Origin: Chryseobacterium sp. 52
Lineage (GTDB): Bacteria > Bacteroidota > Bacteroidia > Flavobacteriales > Weeksellaceae
Assembly: GCF_002754245.1 (NCBI RefSeq)
Contig: NZ_PEEX01000001.1
Coordinates: forward strand, 3,204,001-3,268,000
Direction of reading: 5' to 3'
Length of the DNA stretch: 64,000 nt
Part shown: positions 17,557-26,724 of the stretch, in pieces
How positions within the stretch are numbered: the stretch's first letter is position 1
How the letters are laid out: the number at the start of each line of letters is the position of its first letter
Notes under the pieces: model-generated
The model's database searches: none
What the model was told of the DNA's origin: nothing
What the model saw: only the letters and a program-made list of their open reading frames with translations
Made by a program: the position numbers and the translations under genes

Positions 17557-18150
17557 ATGAACACAGAACAAAATACATACAACAAGCTGATTGAGTATAT
17601 TCAAAAATACAGTGCTACACTTTTGACTACAGAAGACCAAGAGCTTATTATTGAACTTGTTAAGTTAAAGAAATACCGAAAAAAACAGTACTTTTTGCAA
17701 GAAGGGGAAATTTGTAAATATTCAGCTTTCATTGTAAAGGGTGCCATGCGACAATATCGGGTGGATGATGATGGCAAGGAATATATCATCAATTTATTTT
17801 TGGAAAACTGGTGGGTAACAGACAGGGAAAGTTCGGTAATGTTGAAACCAACCATTTATAATATTGACACATGGGAAGACACCGAGGTACTCATCATTTC
17901 TCAAGCAGATATGTTTAAATTGATGCATATTCCTGCTATAAACGAAGTGATAAATCATTTGGATACCAACCACAGTATTGCTATGCAAAATCGCATCAAC
18001 AATACCATAAGCCTTAATGTTATAGATAGATACAATAAATTAGCAGAAACGTATCCCGAATTTTTAAAACGGTTTCCGCAACATATAATCGCTTCTTATC
18101 TCGGTATTACAAAGGAGACATTAAGCCGAGTTCGCAGTCAAAAATCTTAA
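17557..18150 (+). CDS. Crp/Fnr-family transcriptional regulator
   Basis: A protein of 197 residues if started at the ATG at 17557 (MNTEQNTYNKLIEYIQKY); the longer frame reads back into the palindrome and is rejected. The sensor jelly roll has GEICKYSAFIVKGAMRQYRV and the C-terminal HTH reads PQHIIASYLGITKETLSRVR. It is the first gene in the second cassette. Such regulators often sit beside pirin genes in Bacteroidota, as here. A terminator separates it from the pirin gene. Confidence 0.87.
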   Translation: MNTEQNTYNKLIEYIQKYSATLLTTEDQELIIELVKLKKYRKKQYFLQEGEICKYSAFIVKGAMRQYRVDDDGKEYIINLFLENWWVTDRESSVMLKPTIYNIDTWEDTEVLIISQADMFKLMHIPAINEVINHLDTNHSIAMQNRINNTISLNVIDRYNKLAETYPEFLKRFPQHIIASYLGITKETLSRVRSQKS

Positions 18151-18170
18151 TCAGATTATATCCATCACAA

Positions 18171-18201
18171 AACCGTTGATAAATGTCAACGGTTTTTTTT
18201 A
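18171..18201 (+). terminator. Rho-independent terminator between Crp and pirin genes
   Basis: Arms AACCGTTGA (18171-18179) and TCAACGGTT (18186-18194), followed by an eight-T run. It implies that the pirin gene has its own promoter. Confidence 0.88.
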
Positions 18202-18269
18202 TGATTTATCATCGTATGAACCCATTGCTATGACTGACCTTTGCATTATAAATTGAAATAATTATCACA

Positions 18270-19166
18270 ATGAAAAAGCAAGTAAAAATAAGTACTCAAG
18301 GCAAACACGGTTATATGAGTGCAATGGAATATTTTCGCATCTTTCCTACGGTTTATACACAATCAGTTGGTCCGTTTGTATTTTTGGACTATTTCCCTAT
18401 AAAAAAATATGACAAGCCCACCATAATGGCTCAGCCCAATAAAGGTGGTGTACATCCGCATAAAGGCATAGCTACATTAAGCTACAGCATTCACGGTGAG
18501 GTATTGCACATTGATAGCGGAGGACATTTTGGTGTCGTACAATCTGGTGGTGTTGCTTGGTTTAAAGCGGGAAAAGGCGCTGTACACGATGACGGAATGC
18601 AAACTGATACCAAAAGCGGTGAGCTTATCTCGCAGGGATTACAATTTTGGGTTAACCTTCCGGCAGAACATAAAGAAGATGAAGTAGATTTTATGGCTTT
18701 TGAACATCAGGACATTCCCATCAAAATGCTTGACAACCAAACAGGCTGGCTAAAAGTAATTGCAGGGAATTATGAAGCTTTAAATGCTGAAATTCCTGCT
18801 TACACAAAAGAGCAGTTTTTATATCATTTGCATTTGGAAGCAGGCAAAAATTTTGATATATCATTTGCCGAAGGAATTGAAGTGGCTACACTTCCGGTAA
18901 GCAAAAACATCATCATCAATGATGCAACATACGAAGAAACAGAACTAACTGTCTTTGAAGTCGAAGCAGGAACGTTAAGCATCGAAAACAAAAACAATTC
19001 TCCTGCTGATTTGATTATTTTTGGAGGAAACCCTTATGAAGAAAAAATTGTAGCACAAGGCCCGTTTGTCATGAATACAAATGAAGAAATTGCACAGGCC
19101 TATCAGGATTTTCATGCAGGAAAATTCGGCACTATTGATTATAGTGTATTAAATAAAAATGAATAA
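18270..19166 (+). CDS. Pirin-family bicupin protein
   Basis: A 298-residue protein. The N-terminal cupin carries the pirin metal motif, with His residues in GGVHPHKGIATLSYSIHGEV and the later Glu/His context GAVHDDGM. The C-terminal cupin spans ~170-290 and includes DLIIFGGNPYEEKIVAQGPF, a typical pirin close. Pirins are Fe-binding proteins with quercetinase or redox-sensing roles. TTTG in GACCTTTG near 18236 is one base off the -7 consensus and may be its promoter. Confidence 0.9.
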   Translation: MKKQVKISTQGKHGYMSAMEYFRIFPTVYTQSVGPFVFLDYFPIKKYDKPTIMAQPNKGGVHPHKGIATLSYSIHGEVLHIDSGGHFGVVQSGGVAWFKAGKGAVHDDGMQTDTKSGELISQGLQFWVNLPAEHKEDEVDFMAFEHQDIPIKMLDNQTGWLKVIAGNYEALNAEIPAYTKEQFLYHLHLEAGKNFDISFAEGIEVATLPVSKNIIINDATYEETELTVFEVEAGTLSIENKNNSPADLIIFGGNPYEEKIVAQGPFVMNTNEEIAQAYQDFHAGKFGTIDYSVLNKNE

Positions 19167-19278
19167 ATAATTTTTCGGTAGATGCAGGAATATTTTCTTT
19201 AATGAAGGTTTTCGTTTTATCTGGACTATTCTAAGTTGAACCCTATAAAATAGGATACAAATAATACCATAAAAGCCA

Positions 19279-19412
19279 GCAGGTAACAAGGTATTGCCAA
19301 AAGCGGGGCTGAACGGCTTCGATTGGATATTTTTGCAAAGTTGAACGGAAGTAATTCTATTCAACTTTTGTGCTAAAAATTCCCGCCTTCAGCAATGCCC
19401 GGTCGTTATAAT
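19279..19412 (+). repeat. attC-like recombination site, copy 3
   Basis: From GCAGGTAACAAGG (19279) to CGTTA (19404-19408), about 125 bp between conserved ends. The outer arms contain ATTGCCAAAAGCGGGG and CCCGCCTTCAGCAATGCC, and the inner stem AAAGTTGAA / TTCAACTTT is perfect. The centre differs from copies 1 and 2 although the fold is kept. The left end AGGTAAC is the exact reverse complement of the cassette start GTTACCT (17520-17526). Confidence 0.75.
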
Positions 19413-19557
19413 TTTATATCCAAATCTCAAAAAACGATCAAAATTATTTTTAACTAGGCAATTCTCTACCACTGGAAACTTCCAAAGAATGTATTAAACG
19501 GTTCAGCACAAAAAACGCTTACCGAAAGCAGAAAAATCTGCGTTTTGGTTCTGTAAT
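19413..19557. other. Short gene-free segment after the last attC-like site
   Basis: Begins with the remnant start of a further cassette (GTTATAATT at 19405) but no matching downstream site (AATTATAAC) follows. No ORF is credible; this is probably the scar where the array meets the chromosome. Confidence 0.4.
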
Positions 19558-19590
19558 AAAAAAATCCTTTTCATAGAAAAGGATTTTTTT
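19558..19590. terminator. Bidirectional terminator
   Basis: AAAAAATCCTTTTC and GAAAAGGATTTTTTT form a clean stem with A- and T-runs at both ends. It ends the minus-strand VCBS gene and insulates it from the cassette island. Confidence 0.9.
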
Positions 19591-19597
19591 ATTGCTT

Positions 19598-22500
19598 TTA
19601 TTTTCTGATGACTTTCGAAGTATGGACTTTGTTTCCACTTTCAATGGTTACTACATACATGCCTTTTGGTAAATGAGAAAAGTCTATTTCTGATTGATTT
19701 TCATTTTGTAAAACCAGCTGCCCAATTGAATTATGAACTGTAATTTTCTTAATTTTTTCAGGTGATTTTATATACACCCAACCTGTAGTTGGATTTGGAT
19801 ATATTTTAAACTCCGTAATGGAAGCAGAAGCTGTAGAGAGAACCTGATTTATAATTTCAGTATTGACCGTATTGGTTACAATTGCAGGATTGTAATCGAA
19901 GAATATTTCTGCGCTATTGGTAAAAACATCTCCCACTACAACGTTTGATTTTGGCTTGATTTTGTACGCAATATATCCGTGAGAATTTGGTTCATCATGA
20001 GTTCCCGGAAGATAAATGGCATCAAAAATAAATTCTACATTGTTGCTGTTTGTAATAACGGCTTTGTTGGGATGGCTGTAGGATTCTAATGTAAGTGTAG
20101 ACCAATCTAATTGATCGTCCAAAATACTTTTCACCCTTACTCTTTCTGCATGATAATTTCCTGTATTTTGAAATCTGATCACATAATGCAAATAATCGTC
20201 TTTCTGAGATAATAAAATCTGCGGACCTTCCAAAACCTGTATGTCATTTGGATCATAAGAACCTACTACATTTTGTTTATAAACAAAGGTATTGTTAGCC
20301 GGACTAATATCTTGCGGAACCTGTGCAGTTGCATTAAACTCAAGTACATCACCAATATTGGTTATTGGCATTGTATTCATCAGGAATTTCACCTCAATTG
20401 TTTTCGAATGAAAAGGTGACAAATCTGTATAATTAAAATATAAATTGCCTGTAGTCTGAGAGTCCGGTGGAGTGGTGGCCGAAACGAAATTCATCTTTGA
20501 ATTATTAAAATTGTAAACAATTTGTCCACTTACTTTTTGAGATCCTTTATTAGAAATCACGATTTTGTACGCAGTTGCAAAACCAGGTCTGGCTACATCT
20601 AAAGGATAAATAGAAACTTCCAGATTTTTGAAAACCGAATTTGGAAGCAAGCAAAAATCTGCATTCTGAGTTTCCCCCAAAGTTGTAAAACTCTGTACCT
20701 GACTTTGTGGCGCCACTGTATAATCAGCTAAGGGAGATGAAACTGATGTGGCAAACTGACTTTGATTTGCCACCAAAGAATATGCTCCCAAATCGTCAGT
20801 AAAAGTAGCATAAGAATGTTGCGCATTCTGTGTTTTCACCATCACCATAGAAGCCCCGGTATCGGTTGGGCTGCATCCATTATTATCTTCATCAAAACGT
20901 ACTTTTCCGGAAATTTTATTTTGGTAAGAAGCACCCGTTTCGAACCAGGCAATCATATTGGTTTCGTTGCCATCTTCGCCAATATCGGATCCTGCGGCAA
21001 AATCTAATTTTCCATCGCCATTGTAATCAGCAATGCTAAAATCTCTTACTCGTCCTATATTATTTGTGACTAATTGTGCCGTTCCTAGATTTCCAGAACC
21101 AAGGTTTTTATACCATCTTAATTTGGGCTGCGGAAAAGTGTTGGTTACAAGGTCTTTAAGCCCGTCTCCATCAATATCGTATGCAATGATGGATCGTGAA
21201 TGATTAACAGTTCCCGGAACTAATTTTTTGGTGTATGTTCCGTTTCCGTTATTCTGAAACCAGCCAGCTTCATTGTAAAAATAATTTACAAATAAAACGT
21301 CTACATCTCCATCTCCGTCCACATCTGCAATGGTTGCATCTGTAGGATAATGCATTTGTGAAACAACAACGTGGTTTGTAGAAAAATTCCCCAATCCATC
21401 AGTGTTTTCATACCATTCTATTTCTTTATTGTTGTATGTTGCCAAAACATCAAAATCTCCGTCATTATCCATATCTAAAGTTTTTAATGACAATGGATAT
21501 TTATTAGCAATTGAGAAGAAACTGGTAGGGGAAGAAAAATTCCCTGAACCATTATTGACAAATTTCATTAATGAAGATTCTTGATACGCAGCAATCAAAT
21601 CAGAGTCTCCATCGTTATCAATATCGGCAACAGCTAATCCTACAACATCTTTAGGCAAATCATTTGCTATAATCTGCTCAGTAAAATTTCCGGAGCCATC
21701 ATTTTTAAATAATGAAATTCTGTAGTATGTTACATAATTAACTTCGTATTGATACTTTACTACAAAATCGTTATCCCCATCGTTATCTGCATCCAACAAT
21801 TGTGCATACATCGGAGAAATTGTACTATTGTTAATGACTATCTGCGGGTCGCTAAATTTACCAAGTCCATCGGTATTTCTGTACCAGCTCATTTTGTTAT
21901 CTGCGTTTGAAGTAGATAAAATATCAATATCGCCATCTCCGTCGAGGTCTCCACTGGAAATAGAATTAATATAATTAACGCCGTAAGTAAGTATTTTTTG
22001 TGAGCCAAAATTTCCTGCACCTAAATTCTGATACCATGAAATTTTAGAATCTATTACAGATAAAGAGTATACATCCGGTTTTCCGTCATTATCAAAATCT
22101 GCAAAATTGAAATCCCTGCTTCCTTTTGCATTATTAGTAATGATATTATCCGTTCCAAATGTCCCGTTTCCTAAATTTTTTCTCCATACCACATTATTCA
22201 ACCAAAAAACACGGTATACAATATCTTCTTTTCCATCTAAATCAATATCCATCATTTTTATGCCATGTCTGTCTACATTATAGGCAAATCCGTTTGGACT
22301 TGCAGGCGCATTTGAAATGATAGCCATTGGCGAAAAATCACCCAATGCATTGGTGTTTTTATACCATCGAAATTGCACGGTGTTTCCATTTTCGTTATAA
22401 AAAAGAATGTCCTGATCACCATCACTGTCAATATCACCCATTTCAATTTTTTCTCCAATCGCGTTGCTTTCTACGATTTCTTTTAAAGTAAAAATTCCGG

Positions 22501-23146
22501 TTCCGTCATTTTTATACCATCTGATATAATACCCGGATTTGGTCACAAGATCCAGTTTATGATCACCATCCAAATCTTTGAAAATAGCAACAGATGGTCC
22601 GCCAGTTGCGGTTGTGAAAATTGTAATGGTATTTGGAAAAGTTCCATTCCCACTATTTTTTTTCCATCCAGCTACCGATTGGCTTTGGAAATAGATATCC
22701 AGAAAACCATCAGAATCAATATCTAAAATTTGAAATTGCGTGAAGGTTCCTGAATTCAATTGAATTGGCGCAGAAAATGTCCCTAAATTTCCACTTCCGG
22801 TCATCATAAAAATGCCAGTGGATGTTCTAAAAACAATATCCTTAAAACCATCATAATTTAAGTCGGCACTTTTTACTTCCAAAACATCAGATGTATGGGT
22901 GTAAATAGTCTGTATTGGTGAAAAGCTGTTCTGTTGGGTAGCAACATTTCTCAGCCAAAAAATCTTTCTGTAATCAACAGCCAGAATGTCGACTCTTGAA
23001 TCATTATCGAGGTCAACATGAGTTACAACACTTACGGAAGGAGCATTATAAGAATCATCGATAACAATATTTTGCGGAAATGAGTTTTGAGCCCATGTAA
23101 AAATTCCACACGTTAAAAAACTTAAAAAAAATAGATTTTTTATCAT
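19598..23146 (-). CDS. Large secreted VCBS/FG-GAP repeat protein with T9SS sorting domain
   Basis: A protein of 1182 residues from the ATG at 23146, which gives the signal peptide MIKNLFFLSFLTCGIFTWAQ. Residues ~20-740 are a train of about 14 FG-GAP/VCBS repeats, each with a DxDxDGxxD calcium loop (for example DLDGDGDIDIL) and a WYKN-type strand, so a beta-propeller surface protein. A Cna/SdrD-like segment follows (GKVRFDEDNNGCSPTDTG), then a DUF11-like segment, then a C-terminal T9SS domain (FKIYPNPTTGWVYIKS to SGNKVHTSKVIRK). Probable role is surface adhesion or glycan binding. Confidence 0.9.
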   Translation of the reverse strand: MIKNLFFLSFLTCGIFTWAQNSFPQNIVIDDSYNAPSVSVVTHVDLDNDSRVDILAVDYRKIFWLRNVATQQNSFSPIQTIYTHTSDVLEVKSADLNYDGFKDIVFRTSTGIFMMTGSGNLGTFSAPIQLNSGTFTQFQILDIDSDGFLDIYFQSQSVAGWKKNSGNGTFPNTITIFTTATGGPSVAIFKDLDGDHKLDLVTKSGYYIRWYKNDGTGIFTLKEIVESNAIGEKIEMGDIDSDGDQDILFYNENGNTVQFRWYKNTNALGDFSPMAIISNAPASPNGFAYNVDRHGIKMMDIDLDGKEDIVYRVFWLNNVVWRKNLGNGTFGTDNIITNNAKGSRDFNFADFDNDGKPDVYSLSVIDSKISWYQNLGAGNFGSQKILTYGVNYINSISSGDLDGDGDIDILSTSNADNKMSWYRNTDGLGKFSDPQIVINNSTISPMYAQLLDADNDGDNDFVVKYQYEVNYVTYYRISLFKNDGSGNFTEQIIANDLPKDVVGLAVADIDNDGDSDLIAAYQESSLMKFVNNGSGNFSSPTSFFSIANKYPLSLKTLDMDNDGDFDVLATYNNKEIEWYENTDGLGNFSTNHVVVSQMHYPTDATIADVDGDGDVDVLFVNYFYNEAGWFQNNGNGTYTKKLVPGTVNHSRSIIAYDIDGDGLKDLVTNTFPQPKLRWYKNLGSGNLGTAQLVTNNIGRVRDFSIADYNGDGKLDFAAGSDIGEDGNETNMIAWFETGASYQNKISGKVRFDEDNNGCSPTDTGASMVMVKTQNAQHSYATFTDDLGAYSLVANQSQFATSVSSPLADYTVAPQSQVQSFTTLGETQNADFCLLPNSVFKNLEVSIYPLDVARPGFATAYKIVISNKGSQKVSGQIVYNFNNSKMNFVSATTPPDSQTTGNLYFNYTDLSPFHSKTIEVKFLMNTMPITNIGDVLEFNATAQVPQDISPANNTFVYKQNVVGSYDPNDIQVLEGPQILLSQKDDYLHYVIRFQNTGNYHAERVRVKSILDDQLDWSTLTLESYSHPNKAVITNSNNVEFIFDAIYLPGTHDEPNSHGYIAYKIKPKSNVVVGDVFTNSAEIFFDYNPAIVTNTVNTEIINQVLSTASASITEFKIYPNPTTGWVYIKSPEKIKKITVHNSIGQLVLQNENQSEIDFSHLPKGMYVVTIESGNKVHTSKVIRK

Positions 23147-23374
23147 ATAATAGATTGACAATAACATTATTAAAAGCACAAAAATAATGAAAAATTAATA
23201 AAAAAATCAAAAACTGATTCGGGATATTTATATTTAAAGATATTTGTTTAAGTGCTTAAATTAAATAGGGGAGGTGCTTTCCGTCACCGATATTTCCCGA
23301 AAGGAATTCGATTGATATTTAGGATCAAATTAGTTGGATTATATTAATATTTGGAAAATAAAACAATATATTAT

Positions 23375-23872
23375 TTATTTAAATTCGTTAAATAATTTCT
23401 GGAAGTCCTCAATATAATAGTATCTTTCTATATAGTTTAAAACTTCTTTTTTATTACTAATTCTAATAATATAATATTTGAAGTAAGAAAGCTCGGAAGG
23501 TTGTATGAGTTTTTGCTTTAAATAGTATGAAAGTTTGGTAAAAAAATCTAAGAGATTGTCAAAAGACGCACGTACCTTAATTTCACCTTCAGTAGTAATA
23601 GGCTCTTCCTTATGGTCTCTCAAAAAAGAGTCGAGAGATTGTGCCATTTCTAATTGTTCTTGTGGTGAGAGTTCTCTGTTTGCTTTAGGCACATATATAA
23701 AGTCATCCAATAAAGAACGGGCTATATCTAATTTTGAGTGATGGAATTCTATTATAAGCTTTTCTAAAAACTCTGCACGCTTGATTCTATTATTAGATCG
23801 AAATTCAATTATTGCTATAAATGCTCCTGAAACAGTGATTAAGAATGCAATGCTTTCAATAATATTTTCCAT
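23375..23872 (-). CDS. Hypothetical membrane-anchored protein
   Basis: A 165-residue protein with one N-terminal transmembrane helix (IIESIAFLITVSGAFIAIIEF) followed by a basic stop-transfer and a helical cytoplasmic domain containing PKANRELSPQEQLEMA. The layout resembles DUF4760-type proteins, but I cannot assign a family. AT-rich codon use suggests recent acquisition. Confidence 0.55.
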   Translation of the reverse strand: MENIIESIAFLITVSGAFIAIIEFRSNNRIKRAEFLEKLIIEFHHSKLDIARSLLDDFIYVPKANRELSPQEQLEMAQSLDSFLRDHKEEPITTEGEIKVRASFDNLLDFFTKLSYYLKQKLIQPSELSYFKYYIIRISNKKEVLNYIERYYYIEDFQKLFNEFK

Positions 23873-24274
23873 TTTTTCTGATTATTAGTTACTCTAAATT
23901 TAGTAAATTATTAAAAGGGAGTGTTCATGAAAATCTATAATAAAGACACAGTGTCATAAAATATTGATGAAAATAATTGATCAGAATCTTTAAAAACGAT
24001 AGATAGAGTATTCCCGGATATCTTAACAAAAAGGTAATCAGACATCCACAGAAAGCTCATTGACAGTATAAAAGAGCGTAAACTTTGTAGAAGCAATAAT
24101 GAAGGATTAAAAGGGAAACAGTCAAATCAACTATGTATTCATATAAAGAAAATAGTTTGGATTTAAGGAGGATGGAAATCTAAACAGATTATCAATTTAA
24201 CATAATATAAATTATAGGACTTTTATATAATCCACTTACAGGAGTAGTACAACCCTAAAATCTCTTAGTATCCG
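23873..24274. other. Gene-free region of about 400 bp
   Basis: AT-rich with frequent stops in all frames. Stretches around 24030-24190 give short coding-like fragments with interspersed stops, so it may be an old degenerate gene, but no family is recognisable. Confidence 0.35.
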
Positions 24275-24868
24275 CTATTCTTTGAACTTACTTTCCAGAT
24301 ATTCTTTAACGACTTCTAAGAATTCTTCTTTTGTCATATATCTGTCTAGAAAATCTTCCAGCTTTCCTTCATTCTCAATCTCCTGAAAATAAACTTCATG
24401 GTCTGTGCTGTACACAGTGGGATTCATTTGGTCAGGATCTGTTAAGCATACAAAATAATGATCCGGATATCCATACGAATATAATATGCATATAAACTCC
24501 ATCTCAGTTCCCTGTACCAATTTTTTGATTTCCTCTTCATCTGTAAAGCCCTCAAGCTCTCCAAAATCTTCTGAATCTTTTTTAAACGGCGTAAACAGCC
24601 AGTCTTTATAAAAATCCTGTCCATACGTTTGCTCATGGTTTGAAAAATAATGAACAATCAAATCTTTATAGAAATTTTCTTTATTACTGGCGTACAGATC
24701 TTTATTCTTTTCATAGAACTGATCAATTCCGTAAACATCCCATTCTTTATCATATAAATAATGGTTAAATTCTATACTCTGCCAGTTTTCTGCAAAGCTT
24801 TTATCTACGCTTACGTGATCTGTATTCGCGCCTAAAATGTTTAGTTTCTCTACTATTTTTGTATACAT
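24275..24868 (-). CDS. Hypothetical acidic protein (possibly SUKH-like immunity type)
   Basis: A 197-residue soluble, acidic protein with CILYSYGYPDHYFVCLTDPD, then YSTDHEVYFQEIENEG, and a tail KLEDFLDRYMTKEEFLEVVK. The ending, a strand pair followed by a helix with F.DFL, resembles SMI1/KNR4 (SUKH) proteins, which serve as toxin immunity proteins; this is a weak inference. It starts 38 bp after the next upstream gene on the same strand, so the pair is probably co-transcribed. Confidence 0.55.
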   Translation of the reverse strand: MYTKIVEKLNILGANTDHVSVDKSFAENWQSIEFNHYLYDKEWDVYGIDQFYEKNKDLYASNKENFYKDLIVHYFSNHEQTYGQDFYKDWLFTPFKKDSEDFGELEGFTDEEEIKKLVQGTEMEFICILYSYGYPDHYFVCLTDPDQMNPTVYSTDHEVYFQEIENEGKLEDFLDRYMTKEEFLEVVKEYLESKFKE

Positions 24869-24906
24869 TATGTTAAATTCAATGCTGTAACTTATTTAAA
24901 AACAAA

Positions 24907-25431
24907 TTAATACTGTTTATTATTCCAAAGTCTTTCTGTGGTTTCTTCCAGACTGTATTCAAAATAATTTCCACTTTTATCCTTATTTCTCTGAAATAAT
25001 TTAAGATTATACGTTTTGAAATTCAATTTTAAAAATTGATAATAATAGCCATTTCCAAAACATACATTGCTATAAAACTGAGCTTTAAAGCTTTCTGTAT
25101 CCTCGCCAGGGACTTCAAATGTTTTCAGTTTTCTTACAATTTCAGAGAGTTCATTTTTTGTGATATTGTCAATGATTTTCGGGTCCGGTAATGCAATATC
25201 AAAGGCTAAATTCTCAGCACCATCAGCTTCCCACCATTCCCAAAGGTTAAATCGTGACATCTCCTTCCCTGTCATTTCATGAAGCGTATTTTCAAGTTTT
25301 TTGTACGCTGTATGATCTTCGTCTCCGTTTTCGTCACATTCATCCGTATACTCCAAAATAAGCTGCAGAATCTCCGGATAGAGTTTTTCAGCAGTGTCAA
25401 AATCCGGTTCAATTTCTTTTCGTAATTCCAT
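24907..25431 (-). CDS. Hypothetical protein
   Basis: A 174-residue acidic soluble protein beginning MELRKEIEPDFDTAEKLYPE with a WEWWEADGAENLAFDIALPD block and YEFLKLNF-like aromatic strands near the end. No family is recognised. It is the first gene of a two-gene minus-strand unit with the acidic protein at 24275. Confidence 0.55.
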   Translation of the reverse strand: MELRKEIEPDFDTAEKLYPEILQLILEYTDECDENGDEDHTAYKKLENTLHEMTGKEMSRFNLWEWWEADGAENLAFDIALPDPKIIDNITKNELSEIVRKLKTFEVPGEDTESFKAQFYSNVCFGNGYYYQFLKLNFKTYNLKLFQRNKDKSGNYFEYSLEETTERLWNNKQY

Positions 25432-25702
25432 ATAATATCTTCCGGGCTGGAGAAATCCCTTTGGCTGCTAAATTACAGAATTTTTACCGCCATCTGTATC
25501 CTCATTTCGAAGGTTTTGGTTATATTTGATCTCAATTCAATAAATATGAACCACGCGAGCTGTTTGCCTCCTCCAGGATTTTAATATTTTCAAATTCGTT
25601 TGAAGTATTCCCGTGCCGTTAAATTTTTATCGGCCAGTAGTATAATACTTCAGATTCTGATAAAAAATAATATTCAAATCTTTTACAAACAGTTCATTCT
25701 CA

Positions 25703-26569
25703 ATGAAAAAATCATATTTATTATTGCATCTGGCCGTGATACTGGCCGGCTTTACAGGTATTTTCGGAAAACTCATATCATTAAATGAAGGATTACTCGT
25801 CTGGTACAGGCTTTTATTTTCTTCCGTCATTTTGTTTGCCATTTTAAAACTTCTGAGAATCCCCTATCGCATTTCCACACAGGAAAAATTGCGTATCATG
25901 AAAGCCGGGGTACTCATTACCCTTCACTGGCTATTTTTCTATGCCAGTATTAAATACTCTAATATTTCTATCGGCGTGGTTTGCTACTGTCTGACCAGCT
26001 TTTTTACCGCCATATTCAAGCCTCTTATTGATCAGGAAAAATTCAAAATTTCAGAGCTCTTTCTCAGTACTTTTACGGTGTTGGGAATCAGCCTGATCTT
26101 TCATTTTGACACTTCTTATCAGCTGGGAATTATGTTGGGAATTATTTCATCTGCAGTGGGCGCTCTTTATACTATTTATAACAATCGTCTGGTGAGACAC
26201 TTTGACACCAAAGTCATCAACTTTTATCAAATGTTAAGCGGGACTTTATGCCTCGGAGCATTTTTGCCCATTTACCTCGTTATTTTTCCGGCAGATAGCA
26301 TAGTCCCTGACTTAAAAAACACCGCCTATTTGGGCGTTTTAGCACTTTTTTGTACGGTAGGTTTATATGTAGCATTTGCAGAGGTTTTAAAGAAAATTCC
26401 TGCATTTACCGTGAATCTGACCTTCAATCTTGAGCCTGTATATGCAATCATTATGGCATTTTTATTTTTCGGGGAAAGTAAAGAAGTCGGGCCTCCGTTT
26501 TATATAGGAATCTCATTGATTATAGCTTCTGTTATTTTGCAAACATTGATTTCAATACGTAAAAAATAA
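25703..26569 (+). CDS. EamA/DMT-family transporter
   Basis: A 288-residue inner-membrane protein with ten hydrophobic helices in two EamA repeats. Repeat 1 starts LLLHLAVILAGFTGIFGKLI and repeat 2 starts about residue 150 (IISSAVGALYTIYNNRLVRH). The late motif NLTFNLEPVYAIIMAFLFFGE is the typical EamA close with the ExxxGE-like end. It would export or exchange a small metabolite. Start 25703 is chosen because the signal-less helix begins directly after MKKS. Confidence 0.88.
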   Translation: MKKSYLLLHLAVILAGFTGIFGKLISLNEGLLVWYRLLFSSVILFAILKLLRIPYRISTQEKLRIMKAGVLITLHWLFFYASIKYSNISIGVVCYCLTSFFTAIFKPLIDQEKFKISELFLSTFTVLGISLIFHFDTSYQLGIMLGIISSAVGALYTIYNNRLVRHFDTKVINFYQMLSGTLCLGAFLPIYLVIFPADSIVPDLKNTAYLGVLALFCTVGLYVAFAEVLKKIPAFTVNLTFNLEPVYAIIMAFLFFGESKEVGPPFYIGISLIIASVILQTLISIRKK

Positions 26570-26586
26570 TTGTTTACCTGAAATGA

Positions 26587-26616
26587 AACGCAGAGCACAA
26601 AATCTCTGCGTTTTTT
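26587..26616 (+). terminator. Rho-independent terminator after EamA gene
   Basis: AACGCAGAG / CTCTGCGTT stem around an 8-nt loop, followed by a T-run. Confidence 0.9.
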
Positions 26617-26724
26617 AATTTTCAAATAAAGGTATATCACAAAATTTGATATAAATAAAACATCCTCTTCCCCGATTTTATTCATTAGTTTTATACCGGT
26701 AAATTTTCTTAAAACTATTAAACC

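Noticed and set aside
19598..23146. Internal repeats of the VCBS gene as a tandem DNA repeat or CRISPR-like array
   Set aside because: The periodicity is protein-level (calcium-loop repeats), and the DNA units are too divergent and too long.
23873..24274. Possible insertion-sequence remnant
   Set aside because: Short fragments look coding-like, but no transposase motif, terminal inverted repeat or target duplication can be recognised.
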